Source: G963674835 sp963674835 (lineage in GTDB: Bacteria > Planctomycetota > Planctomycetia > Pirellulales > Thermoguttaceae). Taken from it: 64,000 bases of DNA. The notes under the pieces are model-generated. The model saw only the letters and a program-made list of their open reading frames with translations, ran no database searches and was not told the DNA's origin. This document shows, piece by piece, positions 1-9,944 of the stretch; position 1 is the stretch's first letter, and each line of letters starts with the position of its first letter. Where the stretch lies: NCBI GenBank assembly GCA_963674835.2, contig CAXXKC010000002.1, positions 2,232,001 to 2,296,000 on the forward strand, written 5' to 3'. The translations under genes were made by a program, and so were the position numbers.

Positions 1-453
1 CTCTGGGCGGCCGCTCTGGTGGGCGCGATCTACGCCGCCTTGGAACACCGCTTTCACTGGCTCGATCGCGGGGCTCGTTGGCTCCTGAAGACATTTCCCA
101 TCCGTCGAGCCAAGGCAGACGATCCCGTCGAGCTGGCGCCACCGCGCGGCAGCCTGTGCGCGTGGCTCGCCGTCGGAGCTGTCGCGGGGCTCAGTCACCT
201 GGCCGCTGATGTGCTCTTCTCCGGCAGCTCGACCTTGCCGGACTGGGGGCTTCGCCTGCTTTGGCCATGGTCGGACCTCGCCTGGGCGTATCCCAGGGTT
301 CCCTGGGGCGATCCTGTGGTAACGATCCTATTCGTCGTCGGCATGTTTGCTATGGTCCGCTGGCCCCGCCGCATTCAGGGCATCGCGATCGCCACGCTGG
401 TGGCCGTGGCGGCGTACGTCGTCCTGCGCATTCCCATCGTAGGACCATTCTGA
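1..453 (+). CDS. YdjM-like membrane protein, 3' end (partial)
   Basis: The frame is open from the first base, so this is the C-terminal part of a protein that begins outside the window; at least 150 residues are visible. It has hydrophobic segments near AWLAVGAVAGLSHLAADVLF and at the C-terminus (TILFVVGMFAMV and IATLVAVAAYVVL). The motif SHLAADVL followed by LLWPW resembles the His/Asp metal-binding end of the YdjM/DUF457 inner-membrane hydrolase-like family. That family is known mostly from sequence, and its substrate is unclear. The assignment rests on this short motif and should be treated as tentative. A start GTG at base 19 is possible but has no need to be used. Confidence 0.55.
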   Translation, partial: LWAAALVGAIYAALEHRFHWLDRGARWLLKTFPIRRAKADDPVELAPPRGSLCAWLAVGAVAGLSHLAADVLFSGSSTLPDWGLRLLWPWSDLAWAYPRVPWGDPVVTILFVVGMFAMVRWPRRIQGIAIATLVAVAAYVVLRIPIVGPF

Positions 454-499
454 CAAACTGCGGGCGTCGCACCGCGCCCACAGGGCGATTGAGCCGCCG

Positions 500-1387
500 C
501 TATCGATCGGACTGGCTCAGATTCAGTGGCTCGGAGGGCGAGAAGAGGCCTTGTTGCTGCGTTTGGGCCAGGCGAATCAACAGTAGCTTCTGTTGCCGCT
601 TGCCGCCTTCCTGACAGGTGAAGAACTGGTGTCCCAGGCTTCCGGGCCGCGTAGGAATGCTGGTAATGACAAGAAGCTGACCTGGCGAGAGAACCGTCGA
701 CACGGTCAGACTGTCGAACACGCGGTGGTGCTTGTCCGACTTGATCTGCATCACGCCGTTGTCGTTGGCGATGTACTGCTGATGAATGGCACCGTATTGC
801 AGTTCGGGCACCAGATCCAGCCGAACCCGGCCATCGGACTGGGGAAACGCCTTCATCACAAAGAGTCCCTGGGCATTGGGATAGCGAGAACCGCCGGCAA
901 CACCTCCCTCGTAGGTCAACACAGGCAGCTCGGGGTACACCTCCGAGACGACAACGTCGTTTCGACCGCCCGCGCGGGCCGGCAGATGGTGACCGACCAC
1001 CGTCGGCTCATTCTCCATCTCGTCGGGAGTAATGGTCTGCCAGTCTCCTCCCGAGGTTGCAGACGCATCACCGAGCTTCGCTAGCTTCGCAAGCGGCGCG
1101 GGGATCTGCCCGGAGACTATCCCAGCGCGAAAACCGTTTTGCGCCAGTTGCTGGCGGAGCACCGGCGGGAATTGCTGCTCATCGGCCTCGCTCCAAAGCA
1201 ACATGTTGATCTCGGGATCGCCCAGCGGGCATCGGACGAACAAGACGTCCAGCACGACGCTGTCCGGCGACATCTGCGGTCGCCGCAGCGGCGACTGCGC
1301 CGTTTGCGGGGTCAGACTCGTGCAGCCACCGAGCAGGACGGCACCGGCCCAAATCAGCGGCATGACATGACTCGGCACAGAAGACAT
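500..1387 (-). CDS. Predicted lipoprotein of unknown function
   Basis: A 295-residue protein with a hydrophobic N-terminus ending in the lipobox LLGGC (Cys about residue 22), so it is probably lipid-anchored and exported. A second in-frame ATG eight codons later (base 1363) would give a shorter but still usable signal sequence. The body has no motif I recognise; it is rich in short beta-like stretches such as VVLDVLFVRCPLGD and VRLDLVPELQYG. The latter is reminiscent of secretin-neighbour or periplasmic beta proteins, but I cannot name a family. It is convergent with the partial gene at 1-453 and stands apart from the ribosomal cluster. It is called coding because it is long, uninterrupted and has a coherent export signal. 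Confidence 0.7.
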   Translation of the reverse strand: MSSVPSHVMPLIWAGAVLLGGCTSLTPQTAQSPLRRPQMSPDSVVLDVLFVRCPLGDPEINMLLWSEADEQQFPPVLRQQLAQNGFRAGIVSGQIPAPLAKLAKLGDASATSGGDWQTITPDEMENEPTVVGHHLPARAGGRNDVVVSEVYPELPVLTYEGGVAGGSRYPNAQGLFVMKAFPQSDGRVRLDLVPELQYGAIHQQYIANDNGVMQIKSDKHHRVFDSLTVSTVLSPGQLLVITSIPTRPGSLGHQFFTCQEGGKRQQKLLLIRLAQTQQQGLFSPSEPLNLSQSDR

Positions 1388-1579
1388 ATGGGCGATGGCT
1401 CAACGGTTGCGGCGACTTCCCAGCAACGAAGCCGGGGGGAGATTCGGCGGGAAAGTACTTCCGGCACTGAGAAATGTCAATGCGAATGCACCGCGAAACT
1501 AGAGAACCTGGAGTAGATACCACAGATGCGTACTGTGGCCAAATTCATACCAGACGCGCCGCCTCTCGGCAACCGGCGG

Positions 1580-2197
1580 TCATTTGACCCGCAAGAGCGA
1601 AGGCACCGAGATGCGCCGCCCGTAAACGGGGCCGAAACGCTCGACGAGCTGCCGGAAATCGTACCGCAGGAAGGCGTACACATCCTCGGGAGGGTTCAAC
1701 GACAACCATTGCTCGGCCAGCCGCGCCACCCACGCATCGAACCGTTTCTGCGAGCCCGTGTGCGCGTAACAGCGACCGCCAAATCGCCGCACATCGCCGT
1801 CGAAGCGCGGGCCGATATGCCACAATTCGTGGAAGACGGTGGTCACCTTTTCGCGGAAATCCAGCTCGCAGAATCGCGGCAAATAGAATCTCAGCACGTA
1901 CAACATCTCGTGGCCCGACTCGTCCACAAGCCGCTGAACTCGCCACCTGCGTCCGCGCCGGACCGTCTCGGTCTTCCCGCCCGCAAACCGCAGGGGCGTC
2001 AGCGACGCGAACAACCCATGACGGACTGCTTTGCGCGTTTGGGAGAAGCCGATGGCCACGCGACCGACGTCGATGTGCCGCAACTCGGGCAATCGCGTTA
2101 CCGCATCCTGGCACAGGCGGCGCACGTGCTCAGTGAAATCAATACCGCGGAGGTGCGTTCGGTCGTGGCGAACGAAGCGTTCCCCAGACATGCTCAT
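1580..2197 (-). CDS. Small HExxH putative metallopeptidase
   Basis: A 205-residue protein with HELWH at residues 123-127, the HExxH zinc-protease signature, following the hydrophobic stretch REKVTTVF. A further histidine at about residue 146 (YAHTG) could be a third ligand. There is no signal peptide or membrane segment, so it is probably cytosolic. The N-terminal half (ELRHIDVGRVAIGFSQTRK) resembles the so-called putative phage metallopeptidase domain, but there are no phage genes around it. It follows rplQ in the same direction after about 120 bases and may be transcribed with the ribosomal cluster. The substrate is unknown. The reading is supported by the motif and by length. Confidence 0.7.
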   Translation of the reverse strand: MSMSGERFVRHDRTHLRGIDFTEHVRRLCQDAVTRLPELRHIDVGRVAIGFSQTRKAVRHGLFASLTPLRFAGGKTETVRRGRRWRVQRLVDESGHEMLYVLRFYLPRFCELDFREKVTTVFHELWHIGPRFDGDVRRFGGRCYAHTGSQKRFDAWVARLAEQWLSLNPPEDVYAFLRYDFRQLVERFGPVYGRRISVPSLLRVK

Positions 2198-2314
2198 CCG
2201 GTACTCGTTCCCGACTGACGGTAGTGCGATTCGCGCCTAACGGTAGCGTTCCCGGCGGCGTGTCTCTACGCTTGGGGAAAGCGGTCCGTACGCTACACTT
2301 TCGCGAAATGCGCT

Positions 2315-2911
2315 CTATTCGGCCTCGGTGCTTGCCGGTTCTTGCGGCTCGGTGTCGAAGGCAGGCTTTTCCGCCCGCTTCTGCACGCGATCGTGATTCC
2401 CGACAAACTCCAGGATGGCCCGCGGAGCGGCGTCGCCAAGTCGCGGGGTCGGCAAATGCAGTATGCGCGTGTAACCGCCGGGCCGATCGGCGAACCGAGG
2501 AGCCAACTCCTCGAACAGGATGCGCACCGCCTGCTTATCGTGCAGCAATTGATACACGCGACGGCGGGCAGCGACCACCGGTGCGATGGTCTGATTCCAC
2601 TGGCGCCACTGTGGGCTTTCGCGCCATGCCCGCCACTTCTCCGTATGCCGCTCAGCTTTCGGGCCGAGTTGGTCGGCCGCTTCCTGATGGGGCAGCGAAC
2701 GCCGGGCAATAGTGACGCACTTCTCCACCAGCGGTCGCACTTCCTTGGCCTTCTCGCGCGTCGTGATGATGCGCCCCTTGACCTTCGGTGCGTTGTCTTC
2801 GCCTTCCGCGTCGCGTTCCGTGAGGATCAGGGCCGAGGCCAGGTTTCTCAGCAATGCACGCTGGTGATTTGGATTGCGGCCGAACTTTCGGCCTCGTCTT
2901 CGATGTCGCAT
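2315..2911 (-). CDS. rplQ: 50S ribosomal protein bL17
   Basis: Last gene of the alpha cluster, after rpoA. The start MRHRRRGRKFGRNPNHQRAL is the conserved bL17 N-terminus, and GGYTRILHLPTPRLGDAA is its C-terminal core. bL17 sits at the polypeptide exit side of the large subunit. At 198 residues it is much longer than the usual 115-130. The extra sequence is an internal charged helical insertion around residues 60-110 (SLPHQEAADQLGPKAERHTE) between the two halves of the conserved fold, plus a short C-terminal tail rich in Glu and Pro. The flanking halves match the family well, so the insertion looks like real protein and not a frameshift. Confidence 0.95.
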   Translation of the reverse strand: MRHRRRGRKFGRNPNHQRALLRNLASALILTERDAEGEDNAPKVKGRIITTREKAKEVRPLVEKCVTIARRSLPHQEAADQLGPKAERHTEKWRAWRESPQWRQWNQTIAPVVAARRRVYQLLHDKQAVRILFEELAPRFADRPGGYTRILHLPTPRLGDAAPRAILEFVGNHDRVQKRAEKPAFDTEPQEPASTEAE

Positions 2912-2966
2912 GGTCGTGTCTTGTACGAAATAGGGTCTGGTGACGATTCGCGGCCGCCCGCAGGAC

Positions 2967-3965
2967 TTACAGCATGCTGGACGGCGCCGACGGCAGCCGC
3001 ATGCCCAGGCGAAGCCCGATATCGGCCAGTTTCTCGCGAACCTCGTTGAGTGTCGTCTCCCCGAAATTGCGCACTTCCAGCAATTGGTCTTCGCTACGGA
3101 TGACCAGATCGCGGACGGTGTTAATGTTCTCGGATTCCAGGCAGTTGGAGGCCCGCACCGACAGATTCAACTCGGCCAGGCTCATGTTCAGCTTGGACTC
3201 GACTGAGGCGTCCAAGCCGCCGAACCCGACCGATCTCGCCTCGGAATAAACCTTGTTTCCCAACTCGCTGTACTGTACGAACGGATTGAGGTGCTTGCGG
3301 AAGATCTTGGCTGCTTCGACCAGCGCCATTTCGGGCGTGATCGAGCCGTTGGTCCAGATCTCCAGCGTCAGCTTGTCGTAGTTCGTCCTCTGGCCGACGC
3401 GGGTTTCCTCCACTTCGTATCGCACGCGAACCACGGGGCTGAAGGCGGCGTCGACGGGGATCGTGCCGATCTCCTGCACCTGCGGATTGTACTCCGTGGC
3501 GGGGACGTAGCCGCGGCCCGTCTCCACGACCATTTCGACGACAAACGGCACGTCGTCGGTGAGTGTGGCCAGCACGTGATCCCGGCTGATCACTTCGGTC
3601 TGATCGTCGGTTTGCACGTCGGCACCGCTGACCACGCCGCGTACACTCTTGTCGATCCGCAGCACGTGCGGCTGATCGGTGTGGCTTTTGACCACCAACG
3701 ACTTGATGTTCAATATGATGTCGGTCACGTCCTCCACGACGCCGGGAAGCGTGGTGAACTCGTGCTGCACTCCGTGGAGCTTGACCCGGGTCACCGCGGC
3801 GCCTTCCAAGCTGGAAAGCATGATCCGCCGCAGGCTGTTCCCCACGGTGGCTCCGAATCCCCGCTCGAACGGTTCGGCGTAGAACTTGCCGTACGTACCG
3901 GTCAGAGATTCCTTCTCGCACGTCACTTGACTGGGCAGTTCAAGTCCGCGCCATCGAATACGCAT
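2967..3965 (-). CDS. rpoA: DNA-directed RNA polymerase subunit alpha
   Basis: 332 residues, normal length. The N-terminal domain has the assembly motif FGATVGNSLRRIMLSSLEGAAV, which dimerises and nucleates beta and beta' binding. The C-terminal domain (from about residue 255, LNMSLAELNLSVRASNCLESENI) is the helix-hairpin-helix region that contacts UP elements and activators. It lies between rpsD and rplQ as in the classical alpha operon. Gaps to both neighbours are about 50 bases and all genes point the same way, so co-transcription is expected. Confidence 0.98.
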   Translation of the reverse strand: MRIRWRGLELPSQVTCEKESLTGTYGKFYAEPFERGFGATVGNSLRRIMLSSLEGAAVTRVKLHGVQHEFTTLPGVVEDVTDIILNIKSLVVKSHTDQPHVLRIDKSVRGVVSGADVQTDDQTEVISRDHVLATLTDDVPFVVEMVVETGRGYVPATEYNPQVQEIGTIPVDAAFSPVVRVRYEVEETRVGQRTNYDKLTLEIWTNGSITPEMALVEAAKIFRKHLNPFVQYSELGNKVYSEARSVGFGGLDASVESKLNMSLAELNLSVRASNCLESENINTVRDLVIRSEDQLLEVRNFGETTLNEVREKLADIGLRLGMRLPSAPSSML

Positions 3966-4014
3966 TAGTGGCCTCCGATGAAAACTGACGGCTGTGGCGT
4001 CTTGTGTGCCCGGA

Positions 4015-4641
4015 TCACCTGGAGACGATCTCCACGATCAGGTTCACTTCGACCGGGATCGATACGTCTTCCATTTCCGGCAACCGGAGCACATGGCCTT
4101 CGGGCACCGGGCCTTCCACGCGGCTGAGGAAATCGGGAACTTCCCGTCCGCTCTCAGCGAGGCTCGCCTGCACGATCTGAAGGCTCTTGGGCCGGTTCTT
4201 CACGGTAATCACGTCACCCGGCCGTACGAGGTAGCTGGGGATGTCCAACCGCCTTCCGTTGACCAAGATGTGGCCGTGCCGCACGATCTGCCGCGCCTGC
4301 GTGCGGGACAAACCGAAGCCGAGGCGGTGGACGACGTTGTCCAACCGGCGCTCCAGCAAGCTCATCAAAACCGTGCCGGTGTTCCCCTTCGATCGCTCCG
4401 CCCGGTCGAAATAGCGGCGGAACTGGGCTTCCAGCAGGCCGTAGTAATGCTTCACCTTCTGCTTCTCGCGCAGATGCACACCGTAATCGGTCAGCTTGCC
4501 GCGCCGGTAATTGTGCATCCCGGGCGGGTTGGGCCGCCGCTCAAACGCGCATTTGTCCGTGTCGCACCGCGTGCCTTTGAGGAACAGCTTCATCCCCTCG
4601 CGACGGCAAAGGCGGCAGACCGCTCCTGTCGTACAGGCCAT
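4015..4641 (-). CDS. rpsD: 30S ribosomal protein uS4
   Basis: 208 residues. A primary 16S rRNA binding protein needed for early small-subunit assembly. It starts MACTTGAVCRLCRREGMKLF, the zinc-binding (C+) form, with CxxC at residues 9-12 and further cysteines in the segment TRCDTDKCAFERR. The S4 RNA-binding domain follows (RLDNVVHRLGFGLSRTQARQIVRHGHILVNG). In many bacteria uS4 autoregulates the alpha operon; I see no pseudoknot I could defend here. Confidence 0.97.
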   Translation of the reverse strand: MACTTGAVCRLCRREGMKLFLKGTRCDTDKCAFERRPNPPGMHNYRRGKLTDYGVHLREKQKVKHYYGLLEAQFRRYFDRAERSKGNTGTVLMSLLERRLDNVVHRLGFGLSRTQARQIVRHGHILVNGRRLDIPSYLVRPGDVITVKNRPKSLQIVQASLAESGREVPDFLSRVEGPVPEGHVLRLPEMEDVSIPVEVNLIVEIVSR

Positions 4642-4701
4642 ACCTGGTTACTCTCCCACACAAACTCGATTCTTGGTATTCGCTCAGTTGGTGCCTGCTG
4701 A

Positions 4702-5100
4702 CTACACGCGACGGCGCTTCTTGGGTCGGCAACCGTTATGCGGCAGCGGCGTAACATCCTCGATCGACTTGATCGTCAGCCCAGCGGCTTGCAGCGCCGT
4801 GATGGCGCTCTCGCGCCCGCTCCCGGGCCCCTTCACCTTCACGTCAACTTCCTTCACGCCAAACTTGATCGCTTTTTCGGCCGCCTGCTGTGCCGCCATC
4901 TGGCCGGCAAACGGCGTGCTCTTGCGGCTCCCCTTGAACCCGCTCGTGCCGGAACTCGACCAGCAAAGCGTATCCCCCTTCGTGTCCGTGACCGTCACTG
5001 TGGTGTTGTTGAAAGTCGCCCTGATGTGAACAACGCCCACCGCAACGTTGCGACGAGTCTTGCGCCGCTTGGACGACGAGGATGATGATGATTTGGCCAC
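4702..5100 (-). CDS. rpsK: 30S ribosomal protein uS11
   Basis: 132 residues from the chosen GTG start. An in-frame start eleven codons upstream would read through the Shine-Dalgarno sequence GGAGGAG itself, so the GTG at 5100 (protein MAKSSSSSSSKRRKTRRNVA) is preferred. The conserved body includes VHIRATFNNTTVTVTDTKGD and the C-terminal PLPHNGCRPKKRRRV. The protein lines the mRNA exit channel near the Shine-Dalgarno helix. The poly-Ser N-terminus is a variable extension. The gene sits between rpsM and rpsD as in other bacteria. Confidence 0.96.
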   Translation of the reverse strand: MAKSSSSSSSKRRKTRRNVAVGVVHIRATFNNTTVTVTDTKGDTLCWSSSGTSGFKGSRKSTPFAGQMAAQQAAEKAIKFGVKEVDVKVKGPGSGRESAITALQAAGLTIKSIEDVTPLPHNGCRPKKRRRV

Positions 5101-5169
5101 GGCTGGAAAAACTCCTCCGACTATTGTTCTCACACCGAACGACCGGCAGATCTGCCGACCGTTCCCGGC

Positions 5170-5553
5170 TTATCGCAGGTCCTTAACGCCCTTCTTGCCC
5201 GCAACTGTCTTCTTGGGGCCCTTGCGCGTACGAGCGTTGGTTCGCGTCCGCTGGCCGCGCACCGGCAATCCACGCCGATGGCGGATCCCCCGGTAACAGC
5301 CAATATCGCGCAGACGGGCGATGTTCTGGCTCACCTGTCGTCGCAGTTGGCCCTCAACCGTGTAGTCCTTGTCCAGCAAGACCGCCAGCCGCGCCAACTC
5401 GTCTTCACGAAGCTCGCGGGCTCGAGCGTGCGGGTCGACCCCGGTTTTGTGGCACAGCTCGCGTGCCACCCGCGGCCCTACCCCATACAAATACTGCAGC
5501 GCAATCACTGTTGGCTTATCGTTGGGAATGTCAACACCCAGTACGCGTGGCAT
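5170..5553 (-). CDS. rpsM: 30S ribosomal protein uS13
   Basis: 127 residues starting MPRVLGVDIPNDKPTVIALQ, at an ATG preceded by GAGGAG ten bases upstream. A start ten codons further upstream gives an unconserved N-terminus and covers the ribosome binding site. The body has the helix-turn-helix core (YLYGVGPRVARELCHKTGVDP) and the basic tail RGLPVRGQRTRTNARTRKG, which reaches towards the P-site tRNA. It follows rpmJ and precedes rpsK, the standard order at the end of the spc and start of the alpha clusters. Confidence 0.97.
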   Translation of the reverse strand: MPRVLGVDIPNDKPTVIALQYLYGVGPRVARELCHKTGVDPHARARELREDELARLAVLLDKDYTVEGQLRRQVSQNIARLRDIGCYRGIRHRRGLPVRGQRTRTNARTRKGPKKTVAGKKGVKDLR

Positions 5554-5664
5554 TTTCGATCTACTCCTCGAAGAGCCGCTCAACCGCGGCTACGTGTCTC
5601 CGTGCTCTCAAAACAACAACACCCCCCATTCGCCGTGCGCAAGCGTCCCACGGGCCGCCCGCTC

Positions 5665-5778
5665 TCACCCCTGACGCTGCTTGTGGCGAGGATTGCTGCA
5701 AACGACGTATACCACGCCTCTGCGGCGAACAACCTTACAGTTCTCGCAGATCCGCTTTACGCTGGCACGGACTTTCAT
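5665..5778 (-). CDS. rpmJ: 50S ribosomal protein bL36
   Basis: A 37-residue gene translating to MKVRASVKRICENCKVVRRR followed by GVVYVVCSNPRHKQRQG. This is bL36 at full length, with the zinc-binding Cys pattern CxxC (residues 11 and 14) plus Cys27 and His32. It is on the minus strand directly before rpsM, where bL36 is found in most bacteria. It lies in the final assembled large subunit near the GTPase-associated region. infA, which often sits between map and rpmJ, is not present in the 213 bases on the upstream side. Confidence 0.97.
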   Translation of the reverse strand: MKVRASVKRICENCKVVRRRGVVYVVCSNPRHKQRQG

Positions 5779-5991
5779 GGTTACCTACGATCTTCCATTC
5801 AAGAATGGGGCAAAGCACCTTAGTATAGTCGCTGTTCGCCGGAACGCTCAAGGCCCCCCGGCTCACAAATTTCCCTAGGGCCACAACCCCGACCGCCCTG
5901 TCGAAGAAGGCCTTTGTATATTACCTAGTTTTACCAGCCCTCTCGGCCGCCCTCGCGCAAGACTCCTTCTGGCCTTCCGTTATCCGCGCCC

Positions 5992-6783
5992 CTAGCCCAA
6001 CTCCTCGCCTTCCTGCGGACCGGCCGTCAGTACGTACGGTCCCGACTCGGTCATGGCGATCGTGTGCTCGAAGTGGGCACTGGGGCGACCATCCGCCGTC
6101 ACCTGGGTCCAATGGTCCGGCTGCGTTCGCACGCGCTTCGTCCCCATATTGACCATCGGCTCCACCGCGATCACCAAGCCGGGAACCAGGCGAAAATCGT
6201 TGCCGCGGCGGAGTTGGTCGCTGACGAAGTTGGGCACCTGTGGATCCTCGTGCATTTCCCGTCCGATTCCGTGCCCCACAAACGCCTCAACCACCGAAAA
6301 ACCGAAGCCCTTCACATGCTGCTCCATCGCAGCCGCCACCTCGCTCCACCGCGAGCAAATGCCCATCTGGTGGATGGCCACCTCCAAGGCGCCACGCGTG
6401 GCATCCAGGAGCCGCTGAAGCTCTGGGCTAATCTTGCCCACCGGCAGAGTGACCGCCGCGTCACCACACCAGCCGTCCAGCTTGCACCCCGTGTCGATGC
6501 TGAGGATATCCCCCTCGACCAGCTTTCGCGGACCGGGAATCCCGTGGACCACTTCCTCGTTGACCGACATACACGTCACCGCCGGAAAGGGGACCCGGCC
6601 TGGCACCCCCTTAAACAACGGCACTGCGTTCCGCTGCTGAAAAAACTCCTCCACCGCCGCGTCGATCTCGCCCGTCGTCACGCCCGGACGAACCATCGAA
6701 GCCGCCAACTGATGCGACTCCCAAACCAATAGACCGGCCCGGCGCATCATGGCGATTTCACGGGTCGATCGAAGTATCTGCAC
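5992..6783 (-). CDS. map: Methionine aminopeptidase, type I
   Basis: Removes the initiator methionine from nascent proteins. A GTG at 6783 is chosen: it has GGGGAG eight bases upstream and gives the protein MQILRSTREIAMMRRAG, matching the usual N-terminus. With this start (263 residues) the metal ligands fall at Asp97, Asp108, His171, Glu208 and Glu239; the first three have the same numbers as in the E. coli enzyme. The motifs are SIDTG, GWCGDAA, FVGHGIGREMHEDP, VIAVEPM and HFEHTI. An upstream in-frame GTG at 6819 would add 12 unconserved residues. The gene follows adk in the spc region, as is common. Confidence 0.96.
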   Translation of the reverse strand: MQILRSTREIAMMRRAGLLVWESHQLAASMVRPGVTTGEIDAAVEEFFQQRNAVPLFKGVPGRVPFPAVTCMSVNEEVVHGIPGPRKLVEGDILSIDTGCKLDGWCGDAAVTLPVGKISPELQRLLDATRGALEVAIHQMGICSRWSEVAAAMEQHVKGFGFSVVEAFVGHGIGREMHEDPQVPNFVSDQLRRGNDFRLVPGLVIAVEPMVNMGTKRVRTQPDHWTQVTADGRPSAHFEHTIAMTESGPYVLTAGPQEGEELG

Positions 6784-6888
6784 CGCTCTGACTCCCCGCG
6801 GGTTGAGGCGGCGCTGCACCTAGCCCACCGCAAACAACAGCCTCAGCGACCACACCAGCTAGCATGCGAGGCGGAGCGATCACCAGCC

Positions 6889-7452
6889 CTAACCAGCCAG
6901 CGGATCCAGAACACCTCGCACTCGCTGGAAAACATCCTCGACAGACCCCAATCCCTCAACGGTCTGCAACAAGTCTTTCTTCGTGTAGTACTCCAGGAGC
7001 GGCTCGGTCTGTTTCCGATAGGCTACCAGCCGCTGCCGGATCACCTCCGGCTTGTCGTCCGCACGGCCCCGACCCGCCAACCGCTGGAACAGCTCCTCCT
7101 CCGGCACGCGGATCTCCAGCACCACGTCCAGAGGCGTTTCCATGGTCGCCAGCTTCTCGTCGAGAGCTTCCGCCTGGGCAATCGTACGGGGAAACCCGTC
7201 CAGCAGAAAACCCTTTTCGGCGCAGTCCGGCTCCTCGAGCCGCTGACCGATGATATCCACGATAACCTCGTCGGGCACCAACTCGCCGCGCGACATGTAC
7301 TGCTCAGCCTTGCGGCCGACCTCGGTCTGCGCGTCCCGGGCCGCCCGAAGCATGTCGCCCGTCGAAAGGTGCACGACCCCGTACGTCTCGATCAGCAGCT
7401 CCGCTTGAGTGCCTTTACCCGCTCCAGGCGGTCCGATGAAAACTATTCGCAT
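6889..7452 (-). CDS. adk: Adenylate kinase (short-LID form)
   Basis: Interconverts AMP + ATP and 2 ADP. 187 residues, with the P-loop GPPGAGKGT at residues 7-15, the AMP-binding segment STGDMLRAA, and GFPRT. The LID region (about 120-135, LAGRGRADDKPEVIRQRLVAYRKQT) is short and has no zinc-binding cysteines, so this is the compact bacterial form and not the 215-residue long form. It lies between secY and map in the spc cluster, a frequent order in bacteria. Confidence 0.96.
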   Translation of the reverse strand: MRIVFIGPPGAGKGTQAELLIETYGVVHLSTGDMLRAARDAQTEVGRKAEQYMSRGELVPDEVIVDIIGQRLEEPDCAEKGFLLDGFPRTIAQAEALDEKLATMETPLDVVLEIRVPEEELFQRLAGRGRADDKPEVIRQRLVAYRKQTEPLLEYYTKKDLLQTVEGLGSVEDVFQRVRGVLDPLAG

Positions 7453-7497
7453 GGTGTAGGGTCTCCGGTGTAAGGCGCCCCCGAGCCGTCAGGCGGC

Positions 7498-8859
<1,362 letters not shown>

Positions 8860-8945
8860 CGCTCAATCCGTCCTATGAAGCTGCCCCCAGCTGACGCAGC
8901 AATGCGACGTGAGAGCGGGGCAGAGTGCCATGGAACCAGATGGAT

Positions 8946-9437
8946 TCACTGGGGCTTCTTCTTCTGCTTGTTCTTTACTACCGGCTTCTTGCCCGGCAGT
9001 ACGACCGCCTCTCCGCCAGCCTGCTGGATCTTCTCCGCAGCCGAACGGCTGAAGCGGTGCGCCGACACCTTGAGTTTCTTCGTTAGCTCGCCGTTGCCCA
9101 ACACCTTCAGAACTTCGCAATCTCTCTTGATCAGCGACTTGGCTTGCAGGACTTGTGGTGTGACTTCGTCGCCGCTGGCGAACACTCGATCCAAGTCGCA
9201 CAGGTTGACCGTCGCCACGGTCACGGCGAACTGGTTGTGAAAGCCCCGCTTGGGAACGCGGCGCACCAGGGCCATCTGACCGCCTTCAAACGTGGACGAG
9301 CCGGACCAACCGGCTCGCGCCCTCTGTCCCTTGTGCCCACGGCCGGCCGTCTTGCCCTGGCCCGAACCCGGACCGCGACCGAGCCGCTTGCGCTTCTTGT
9401 GTTTCTGAATACCGCGATGGACATCGTTGAGATTCAT
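8946..9437 (-). CDS. rplO: 50S ribosomal protein uL15
   Basis: 163 residues. The N-terminus MNLNDVHRGIQKHKKRKRLG and the Gly/Arg-rich RGPGSGQGKTAGRGHKGQ stretch are the conserved uL15 start that threads through 23S rRNA. It ends in a Lys-rich tail (KKPVVKNKQKKKPQ) longer than in E. coli. Its ATG overlaps the rpsE stop codon (ATGA), so the two are probably translationally coupled. Many bacteria have rpmD (uL30) between rpsE and rplO; here there is no room for it. Confidence 0.97.
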   Translation of the reverse strand: MNLNDVHRGIQKHKKRKRLGRGPGSGQGKTAGRGHKGQRARAGWSGSSTFEGGQMALVRRVPKRGFHNQFAVTVATVNLCDLDRVFASGDEVTPQVLQAKSLIKRDCEVLKVLGNGELTKKLKVSAHRFSRSAAEKIQQAGGEAVVLPGKKPVVKNKQKKKPQ

Positions 9438-9919
9438 GACAGCGAAACTCCCCGCAACCGCTCCACTTCACTCTGAGAGCGGAGCTTCAGCAATGCGTCG
9501 ATGGTAGCTTTGACCAAGTTGACTGGGTTGGTACTTCCGAGGCTCTTGGTGAGGATGTCCCGGAGGCCGGCCGCTTCGCACACGGCCCGCACCGCGGCGC
9601 CCGCAATCACGCCAGTACCCGGACCGGCCGGGACGAGCACAACTCGCGCCGCACCGAACCGTCCCACCACCTCGTGCGGGATCGTATTGCCGGACACCGA
9701 CACTTCGACCATGCTCCTCGAGCCGTCTTTGACCGCCTTCTCGACGGCCGGGGGAACCTCGTTCGCTTTGCCGTACCCCCAGCCGACTTTCCCATGCCCG
9801 TCGCCGACGACCACCAAGGCCGTGAAGCTGAAGCGGCGTCCTCCTTTGACCACGGCGGCGCACCGCCGGATCTTGATGACCTTGTCGATCAGTTCGCCTC
9901 GAGTTGATTCGGATGCCAT
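9434..9919 (-). CDS. rpsE: 30S ribosomal protein uS5
   Basis: 161 residues from the ATG at 9919 (MASESTRGELIDKVIKIRRC). A longer in-frame reading overlaps rplR and has no conserved residues. It contains the dsRBD-like KIRRCAAVVKGGRRFSFTALVVVGDGHGKVGWG and the C-terminal domain with AVRAVCEAAGLRDILTKSLGSTNPVN. The protein sits at the mRNA entry and affects decoding accuracy. It ends in a 4-base overlap with rplO. Confidence 0.96.
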   Translation of the reverse strand: MASESTRGELIDKVIKIRRCAAVVKGGRRFSFTALVVVGDGHGKVGWGYGKANEVPPAVEKAVKDGSRSMVEVSVSGNTIPHEVVGRFGAARVVLVPAGPGTGVIAGAAVRAVCEAAGLRDILTKSLGSTNPVNLVKATIDALLKLRSQSEVERLRGVSLS

Positions 9920-9944
9920 GATCGCTCGATTCTCGCGTTGTGCT

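Noticed and set aside
5779..5991. Possible infA between rpmJ and map
   Set aside because: The 213 bases hold no frame with the S1-like IF-1 sequence on either strand. IF-1 must be elsewhere or I cannot see it.
9434..9437. rpmD (uL30) between rpsE and rplO
   Set aside because: The two flanking genes overlap by four bases, so there is no room.
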